Assembly: GCF_023065955.2 (NCBI RefSeq)
Contig: NC_079873.1
Location: forward strand, 100,788,128 to 100,852,127
Length of the DNA: 64,000 nucleotides
DNA from: Ursus arctos
Lineage: Eukaryota > Chordata > Mammalia > Carnivora > Ursidae
Direction: 5' to 3'
Part shown: in pieces, positions 57,132-64,000 of the stretch
Position numbering within the stretch: position 1 is the first letter of the stretch
Layout of the letters: every line of letters starts with the position of its first letter
Program-made: the position numbers and the translations under genes
Notes under the pieces: generated by a model
What the model was told of the DNA's origin: nothing
The model's input: only the letters and a program-made list of their open reading frames with translations
Database searches by the model: none

Positions 57132-57984
57132 GGCACCCAAACGCAGCGGCTCCCTCCCCCTTCCGTTTATCTTCTGATATCTGTGCGAGGTTTTACGGCT
57201 CCCCTCTTCGTACCTCAATACTCAGCACTGGAGATGTTCATTTGTAGAGATCCAGATGTATCTTCCTGCGTCTCAGGCTGATTCCGTGGTTATTTAGGCT
57301 GGTCTGGTACCTCTCCAGCTCGACTCAGGGGACCGGCTGAAAAAGGGGTCCCCTACTCCTCCGCCATCTTAACTCTCCCAATTTTTGCCATTCTAACTGG
57401 CATAAGGCGGTATGGTTTTGATTTGAATTTCCCTGATGACTAATGCTTTTGAACAGTTTTTCATGTGTCTGTTAGCCATATGTATGTCTTCATTGGAAAA
57501 GTGTCTGTGCAGAGAGTTTTAATCAAGAAAGGATAATGTATTTTGTCAAATGCTTTTTCTGCATCCATTGAGAGGATCATATGGTTCTTGTCCTTTATTT
57601 TATTAACTGATTTGAAGATGTCGAACCACCCTTGCAGCCCAGGAATAAATCCCCTTGGTCGTGGTGAATAATCCTTTTAATGTACTGTTGGATCCTATTA
57701 GGTAGTATCTTGGTGAGAATTTTGGCATTCATATTCATCAGGTATATTGGTCTGTAATTCTCCTATTTGGTGGCGTCTTTGTCCAGTTTTGGGATCAAAG
57801 TAATGCTGGCCTCATAGAACAAGTTTGAAAATTTTCTTTCCATTTCTATTTTTTGGAACAGTTTCAGAAGAATTGGTATTAATTCTTCTTTAAATGTTTG
57901 GTAGGTTCCCCCTGGGAAGCAATCTGGTCCTGGACTCTTGTTTGTTGGGAGATTTTTGAATACTGCTTCAATTTCTTTGCTGGT

Positions 57985-58620
57985 TATGCACCCCTATGTA
58001 TATTGCAGCATTCTTTACAATAGCCAAGATATGGAAGCAGCCCAGGTATCCACTGATAAATGAAGAAGATGTGATAGGAAGATAGATTATAGACGTAGAT
58101 GTATTTATAGATATAGATATGTAGATATATGATAGAATATTACTCAGTAATAAAAGAGAATGAAACCTTGCCATTTGCAACAACATAGATTGATCATAGA
58201 TGGTATGCTGAGTGAAATAAATCAGACAAAGACAAATACCGTATGATTTCACTTATGTGTGAAATCTAAAAAAACAGAATAAACAAAAAGTCTCTTAAAT
58301 ACAGAGAACAAACTGGTGGTTGCCAGAAGGGAGGTGTGTGTGAGGTGGACAAAATAGATAAAGGCGATTAAGTGGTATAAACTTCCAGTTATAAAATAAA
58401 TAAATCACAGTGATAAAAAGTACAGTATAGGGAATATACTCAATAATATTTTAATGTGATAGATGGTAACCATACTAATCATGGTGAGCAGAATAATGTA
58501 TAGAATTGTAGAATCGATATGTTGTACACCTGAAACTAATAGAACACTATATGTTCATTATATTTCAATAATGAAAAATAAATAAAAATGAATAAATATG
58601 GTGTTAAAAACAATATACTC
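57985..58620 (+). mobile_element. Direct 3' segment of L1 A
   Basis: ORF2 C-terminal codons (CCCCTATGTATATTGCAGC, TGGAAGCAGCCCAGG) lead to a 3'UTR with ACTGGTGGTTGCCAGAAGGG and TATGTTGTACACCTGAAACTAA, and an AAATAAATAAAAATG end. An internal (GATA)-like run lies at 58075-58135. The orientation is opposite to the adjoining ORF2 text. Confidence 0.85.
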
Positions 58621-58696
58621 AAAAAAAGATAAAAAATATATGTTACCTAAAATTGTAAATATTATCTTCCACATTGAGTTCTTGATTCTTCTATAA

Positions 58697-58905
58697 TTTC
58701 CCTCTCTCTCTCCCTCTCCCTTTCACCCCTCTCTTTTCATCTCTCCCTCTGTCCCTCTGCTTTTCTGTCCCTTCTCTCTCCCCCTCATCATGGCTTTCCC
58801 CTTTTTTCCTTCCCACCTTCTTTCTGTCCCTTCCCTCTCCCTCTCCATGTCCCTTCCTTCTCCATCCCTTTCAGTCTCTGTCAGTCTCTGTGTATGCCTT
58901 GACAT
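58697..58905. repeat. CT-rich (polypyrimidine) low-complexity tract
   Basis: TCCCTCTCTC- and CCCTTCC-type text of about 200 bp, impure, with a terminal CAGTCTCTG duplication. Confidence 0.9.
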
Positions 58906-59941
58906 ACACATTTTTGTTTATTGTTTTTCCATAAAGTTAACTACTCAACAATCACATCATCTATGGTTCAGTACTATCAGGTTTCAAGTATATCTGTATT
59001 TGTTTCTAGATTCAGTTTACTATCATATATATCTATTTGTATGTTGTCAAATTATTACAGCATGGTCATAATTGCAATACCTTTTAATATATCAAATTTT
59101 CCTCCCTGGTTTTATTTCTGGACTGTCTTAAATATTCTTGGCTCTTTGATATTAAGTATAAATGTTAGAATAATGTAGTTATGTCTTACAACTTCATTTG
59201 GATTATTACTGAAATTTATTGAATCTATAAACCATTGTATAGAAAAATGTCAACTTTATGATTTAAATGTTTCTATTGATGAGCATGACCAGTTTCTCCA
59301 TTTCTTTAGGTTTCTTTATTTGCAAAAAAAATCTAAGAAAAATTTCTTCATAAAGATCTTTTACATAAAGATCTTCTACTCCTATTTCTAGGAATCTTAA
59401 ATTCTTTACTGCTATTTTAAATAATGTTTCTAAATTTAATTTAAGCTTTCAGTACTACCATTAGAAATACAATTGACTTTGGTATATTTATTTTGTATTG
59501 AAAAGTGATAAATCATCCCAATTCTAATATTTTTATTAATATTTTTAGGTTTCTGGAGAGTATCTTATTATATCTGAAAATGACTATTTTTTCTAATTAT
59601 TGTAACTTTTTTCTTTACTGTGTCTTATTTAATTAACTATCCAGTACCTCTAGTATAATACTAAAAATTGCTCATAGTGGCAGTCCTTGATTATTTCATG
59701 TTAAAACAAATATTTTGATATTCACATTTTTGCAGTATGTTTGATGTAGGTTTTTGAATAATATTGACCATTTTATGGTAATGGTATTTCTTTTGCCTTG
59801 GATAATATATTTTAGGATGAATGGATGGTAACTCAAATGTTCTAAGTTTTCCATCTATTGAGATTGTAGTGAATTACATCCACAGATTTATAAATGGTAT
59901 ACAAAACTTGCATTTCTGAAATAAACCAAAGTTGATTTTAA

Positions 59942-60054
59942 TTTTTAATAATAATTTTTTATTATGTTATGTTAGTCACCATACAGTATATCCTTAGTTT
60001 TTGATGTAGTGTTCCATGATTCATTATTTGCGTATAACACCCAGTGCACCATGC
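59942..60054 (-). mobile_element. 113-bp L1 3'-end insertion
   Basis: Antisense young L1 terminus only: TAATAATAATTTTTTATTATG to CACCCAGTGCACCATGC. The TSD has one mismatch in 14 bp: AAAGTTGATTTTAA at 59928-59941 and AAAGTTGATCTTAA at 60055-60068. Confidence 0.92.
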
Positions 60055-60604
60055 AAAGTTGATCTTAAAATGAACTTTTCATACATTGATGAATTTAGTA
60101 TGTTAATATTTTGCTTAGAAACTTGCTTCTATGTTTATAATGAGATTGATCTGAATTTGTCTTTCATATGTTGCCTATGATTTGTATAATTTAAAAGCTA
60201 TATTGTACTCATAAAATTAGTAAGAGTTTGATGATTTTTCTACAATACTAAAGAATATGCATTAAAAGTGGAATTTTTGAATGACTGAAAAATATCTAGA
60301 CAATGTTTAATTTATGTTAAGATTTTAAAATGACATTGTAATTTTTATACTAGATAAGGATATATATTTTTAGGATATAGTTTAGGTAAATTTACATTTG
60401 TGGGATTAAGTGTATTCATAATATGGCCATTGTTTAATTTTTTTTCTTCATTAGCATTTATGACCACTTTCAATTATCCACAATTTTAAACTTGCTTATT
60501 ATAGATCTGATCAATAATTTCATTGGCATCTATTTATTTGGTCTTTATAAAGAATCAAGTCTTTCTTCATTCTCTTTATTTTGTCCTTGCTCTATATCTC
60601 ATTT

Positions 60605-60968
60605 TTTAAAATTTATTTATTTGAGTATAATTTACATACATTTTTATTAGTTTCAGGTATACAGTATAATGATTCAACAATTCTATACCTTTCTCAGTGC
60701 TTATAAAGAAAAGCGTACTATCTATCCCCTTTATTTATTTTACACCTTCCTCCATTCACCACCCCTCTGACAATCACCAGATTGTTCTTTGTATTTAAGA
60801 GTCTGGGTTTTTGTCTCTTTTTTCCTTCGTTCATTTGTTTTATTTATTAAATTCCACATATGAGTGAAATCATGTGGTGGTATTTGTCTTTCTCTTACTG
60901 ACTTATTTCAATTAGCATTATACCTTCTAGGTTCATCCATGTTGCTGCAGATGGCAAGATTTCATTAA
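60605..60968 (-). mobile_element. L1 3'UTR fragment, minus strand (older type)
   Basis: TTATTTGAGTATAATTTACATAC, TCAACAATTCTATACC, CCACATATGAGTGAAATC and AGGTTCATCCATGTTGCTGC follow the same antisense 3'UTR as the element at 36812. It is truncated before ORF2 proper. Confidence 0.8.
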
Positions 60969-61174
60969 TTTCTGATTTCCTATTTTTTTAAATTTCTTCC
61001 TCCTATTTTGAGGGTTTATTCTATTTGTTTTTTCATAAATTAGACATTTAGCTCTTTGATATTCACCCTTTGTTTTTACTTACATAAACATTTAGGACTA
61101 TACATTTCTTACTAATTCCAGCATTAGCTGCATTCCACCCCTTAAAATCTAATATTTTGTTCTCATTCATTTTT

Positions 61175-61330
61175 TTGAGAGGGGGAGGGGCAGAGGGAGA
61201 GAGGGAATCTTAAGCAGGCTCTAAGCCCAGTGTAAAGCCCAGTGTGGAGCTCGACCTCACAACACTGAGCTCATGCCCTGAGCTGAAATCAAGAGTCAGA
61301 CACTTTTCAAACTGAGTCACCCAGGTGTCC
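61175..61330 (-). mobile_element. Old SINEC, minus strand
   Basis: GAGAGGGGGAGGGGCAGAGGG at the left and TTCAAACTGAGTCACCCAGGTGTCC at the right. The TSD has one mismatch in 13 bp: CTCATTCATTTTT at 61162-61174 and CTCATTCGTTTTT at 61331-61343. Confidence 0.88.
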
Positions 61331-61344
61331 CTCATTCGTTTTTA

Positions 61345-61789
61345 TTTATTTTATTTATTTTTATAATAATTTTTATTATGTTCTGTTAGTTACCATACAG
61401 TATATCCTTAGTTTTTTTTTTCAGTGAATAAGACTTTTATTCTTAGACTCTCTTTTAAGACCTAGCACCATTTCTATACATAATAGATGCTCAGCAAAAA
61501 TTGAGAAGGCATTTACAAAACCAGAGCATATATGAGGATATTTCTTTTTTTTTCCTTAACAGTGGCATTTTTATTTATTTATTTTTTAATGTTTTTTTAT
61601 TATATTATGTCAGTCACCATACAGTACATTATCCTTAGTTTTTTATGTAATGTTCCATGATTAATTTTTTGCGTATAACACCCAGTGCACCATGCAATAT
61701 GTGCCCTCCTTAATACCAACCACTGGCCTATCCCAATCCCCCACCCGCCTCCCCTCTGAGGCCCTCAGTTTGTTTCCCAGAGTCCACAG
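61345..61789 (-). mobile_element. Composite L1 insertion with non-L1 segment (probable 3' transduction)
   Basis: From left to right on the plus strand: an antisense L1 terminus (61360-61412); a T run; about 150 bp of non-L1 sequence (61423-61575) whose complement carries AATAAA shortly before the A run; then antisense L1 terminus and 3'UTR again (about 61580-61789). The TSD TCATTCGTTTTTA at 61332-61344 and TCATTCCTTTTTA at 61790-61802 (13 bp, one mismatch) brackets the whole. The target is the same site as that used by the SINE just to the left. Confidence 0.7.
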
Positions 61790-62650
61790 TCATTCCTTTT
61801 TAATTAGCTTATAATTTTCACTAAAATTTTGTCTTTGATATTTTTTTTCAGAAATGCCTTTTAGTATTTCCAATTGCAGTGGTTATTTAGTGGGTTTTTC
61901 TTTTATTATTTTTAAGGATTTTTGCAGAGTTTATTCAGTTTCAACATACATTTCTAAATTTAATTAATATTTCCTTTTCTGACAAATGCAAATATATTCA
62001 AAGATTTCTAACCCAAATCAGTTTCCATGATTTAGACCTTTAGTATTACGGAGTTTTCATCCTTTGTATTATGTTAATACTATAAATTAATTCAGTCACT
62101 ATTTTAAAATTTACCTCCACTTACACCATTTTTAAATGTTCATTATTTCTTTTTATACCATATAGATCTTATTCTGGATTATTTCTATATGACCTCAATT
62201 AATCATATAAAATCCCCTTTAGTGATGATCTATTGGCAGTAGATACTTTCATTATTGTTGGAAAAATCTTTATTTTACCATCTTTCTTGGAATGGCTTTC
62301 CTTGGTATGTAATGCTAGATAGAAAATAATGCTTCCCTAGCTCTTTGAAGATGGCATTCCACTATCTTCTTGTTCCATTGTGGTTTTGCTAAGTTATCTG
62401 GTAAACAGAAGTATGCTATTAAGCCAGATCTCTCAAAAAAAAAAAAAACCTGATTTATTGTGATTTATCTTATTCAATAATTTTCATGGCTATATTCAAG
62501 CCAGCAATGTGACAACCCTGAAGATGGGTTTGAAAAGATGTGTGTAAAGTAGAAATTTTTTTAGACAAATGGTTTTATTTCACTCAGACTGAAATTTTTG
62601 GACTACCTCTTTCTTTGTGATTTGTTCCCCATCTGATCTTTTTGTCTGTA

Positions 62651-63684
62651 TTACTTCTCATTTTATTCTGTTTCACCAACCTATGTAAACTAAATGGTAT
62701 GTATCCTTCTAAGTACTTATAAACACATAATAATATTCATTTATACATGTACATACAAATGTGCATAGACATATATGTGGGAAAGTGTCACTGTTTTGTT
62801 TGCAAAGTAAACAGCTTGTGTTATAAAGACTTCTCTGAATTTTCCATTTTTCTCCCAATAATATTTGGGAAAAATAACACTAGATTAATGAGAAAAAAAT
62901 CGTGTAGGCATAATTTATTTAATAATTTATTGATTGATTACCATTAAATATTTCCATTATTTTATCCCTAACTAAATGAGGCTATAAATATCCTTGAAAT
63001 TAAAAACAAACAAAAAGTAGAGGTGTTGATTCTTAAAACTCCAACTGGGAGTAGGGGTCTTGAGCTTAGAGAACCTTAATAAAATAGTGATTTCTGTTCA
63101 CATTTCTCCACTTTGCCAAGGAAAACAGCTTCATCTTATTTAGCTGCCTAACCTCTGATAACAGCAGAGAACCCTATTTTGCTAATAAAGGATCAATTGA
63201 ATGAAAGGGTCTGTTGAGCCCTAACAGCAGGGTAGCATTTATTTTACTTAATTCCCCTCCACTTCTCACACTTTTTCTGGTGATTTTTGCCTTACCTTGG
63301 CACTAGATCTGTCAAAAATATCCAAGATACTTGATTAAAATGAAGGACCTAAGGATCCTACTGAGTCAAGCATCTGGGCATGAGGTTTAAGCATCTGCTT
63401 TAACTATAAACCCTGTAAGTAGACACAACTTCAACAAATAAACAAAGCATTTCTCTGGAGAAAACAACTAACAATGTCCATGAGACAGAAAGGGTAAAAT
63501 AGAACCACTTAAAAGGATTCGTTAACCAGATCAGAAATTACTCTGCTGCCACCAAAAATGAGCTGAAACGAAAATGTCATATCAATTTTATCAAACACCA
63601 TGCCAAAACTCAAAAGAAGATGTCACCTTCCACAAGTGCTCCTGTGATCTGACACTTCAAGCAGTCTCTTGTGCTCTGGATTCC
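62651..63684. other. No gene; contains presumptive 3'UTR/flank of the actin-related gene
   Basis: AT-rich and mostly anonymous. If the adjoining minus-strand gene has a 3'UTR here, a possible polyadenylation hexamer (AATAAA on the minus strand) is at 63238-63243, about 440 nt past the stop. The evidence for use is only its position. Confidence 0.4.

Positions 63685-64000
<316 letters not shown>

Larger units (their letters stand above)
50961..57378 (-). mobile_element. L1 'C': full-length young carnivore LINE-1, minus strand
   Basis: A complete element. The 5' end is at 57378 (complement reads GGGAGAGTTAAGATGGCGG), with 5'UTR to 56049, ORF1 56048-55140, ORF2 about 55130-51246, 3'UTR, and the A-rich end at about 50961. 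Length is 6,418 bp including a SINE of about 200 bp. The TSD CAATTTTTGCCATTCT is at 50945-50960 and 57379-57394 (16 bp, exact). Long ORF segments, CpG-rich 5'UTR and low decay make it the youngest full-length L1 here. Confidence 0.95.
56049..57378 (-). promoter_or_regulatory. L1 C 5'UTR, CpG-rich with tandem monomers
   Basis: The GC- and CpG-rich leader of the full-length L1 transcribes toward lower coordinates. It contains many undecayed CpGs (for example CCCGCGCGCTCCCGGG near 56765) and two ~191-bp tandem units. It starts at 57378 with a motif whose complement reads AAGATGGCGG, resembling the YY1 site (GATGG core) used by human L1. A SINE interrupts it next to ORF1. Confidence 0.85.
50164..57508 (-). 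mobile_element. L1 'B': truncated minus-strand L1, itself interrupted
   Basis: The left part (50164-50944) is an A-rich/non-L1 tail (complement), 3'UTR (CACCCAGTGCTCCCTGC) and the ORF2 C-terminus. The right part (57395-57508) continues the same antisense ORF2 text (AACTGGCATAAGG to AAAAGTGTCT). The TSD GCAGAGAGTTTTA is at 50151-50163 and 57509-57521 (13 bp, exact). It inserted into L1 A and was later hit by L1 C. Confidence 0.88.
49640..58620 (+). mobile_element. L1 'A': twin-primed L1 (inverted 5' part, direct 3' part), host of a nest
   Basis: Antisense ORF2 RT text at 49640-50150 continues, after removal of two nested L1s, at 57522-57985 (GAGAGTTTTAATCAAGAAAGG, then AGATTTTTGAATACTGC). At about 57985 the orientation flips to plus-strand ORF2 C-terminus and old 3'UTR (AATAGCCAAGATATGGAAGC to TTGTACACCTGAAACTAATAG), with an A-rich end near 58600. 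The inverted 5' segment followed by a direct 3' segment with tail is the twin-priming signature. No TSD was identified for this outermost element. Confidence 0.75.
58980..62650 (-). mobile_element. Ancient L1 (L1M-type), minus strand, interrupted several times
   Basis: Antisense ORF2 is faintly readable (GATGAGCATGACCAGTTTCTCC at 59278, GATAATATATTTTAGGATGAATGG at about 59800, CAGCATTAGCTGCATTCCACC at 61120). Antisense ORF1 C-terminal text follows (TTTGAAGATGGCATTCCACTATC at 62344). It is very diverged and split by insertions at 59942, 60605, 61175 and 61345. Extent and continuity are inferred from landmark order. Confidence 0.5.

Overview
This is nuclear DNA of a carnivoran mammal, most likely a bear or a close relative. 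The evidence is the repeat content. About fifteen tRNA-derived carnivore SINEs (SINEC/CAN type) are present, each opening GGGGCGCCTGGGTGGC and ending in an AATAAATAAA tail. Several carry the CCCGGCGTTATGGGATCGAG variant that I associate with ursid/panda SINEs. Nearly everything else recognisable is LINE-1 of several ages. The window is AT-rich, intron-less and almost free of coding capacity. I see no operon, CRISPR array, tRNA, rRNA or other prokaryote-like feature, and no previously undescribed gene system.

The one host gene is at the right edge. Complement(63685..>64000) is the 3' end of an intronless actin-related gene that reads like ACTRT1 (Actin-related protein T1). ACTRT1 is X-linked in human, and the heavy L1 load agrees with an X location; that placement is inference.

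Layout: 0.2-7.1 kb holds an old plus-strand L1 hit by three SINEs and two younger truncated L1s. 7.1-9.8 kb is anonymous AT-rich DNA. 9.9-12.1 kb is an ancient L1 5' half cut by a solo LTR with a perfect 5-bp duplication. 12.1-18.7 kb is a decayed full-length carnivore L1. 18.9-31.1 kb is mostly anonymous, with SINEs, MIRs and L1 pieces. 31.5-46.2 kb is a mosaic of ancient L1s in both orientations, with a 311-bp CCT tract, a GAA tract and an L1 with tandem 5'UTR units. 46.2-49.6 kb is mostly anonymous. 49.6-58.6 kb is a nest in which an apparently twin-primed L1 was hit by a truncated L1, which was hit by a full-length L1 whose 5'UTR was hit by a SINE. 58.7-62.7 kb is an ancient minus-strand L1 with several short young insertions, including a probable 3'-transduction composite. 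62.7-63.7 kb is anonymous or 3'UTR of the actin-related gene.

Most younger insertions could be delimited by reading target-site duplications (TSDs) by eye. Nested order therefore gives a relative chronology. Family names more precise than 'L1', 'SINEC', 'MIR' or 'LTR' are not claimed, because no library search was possible.
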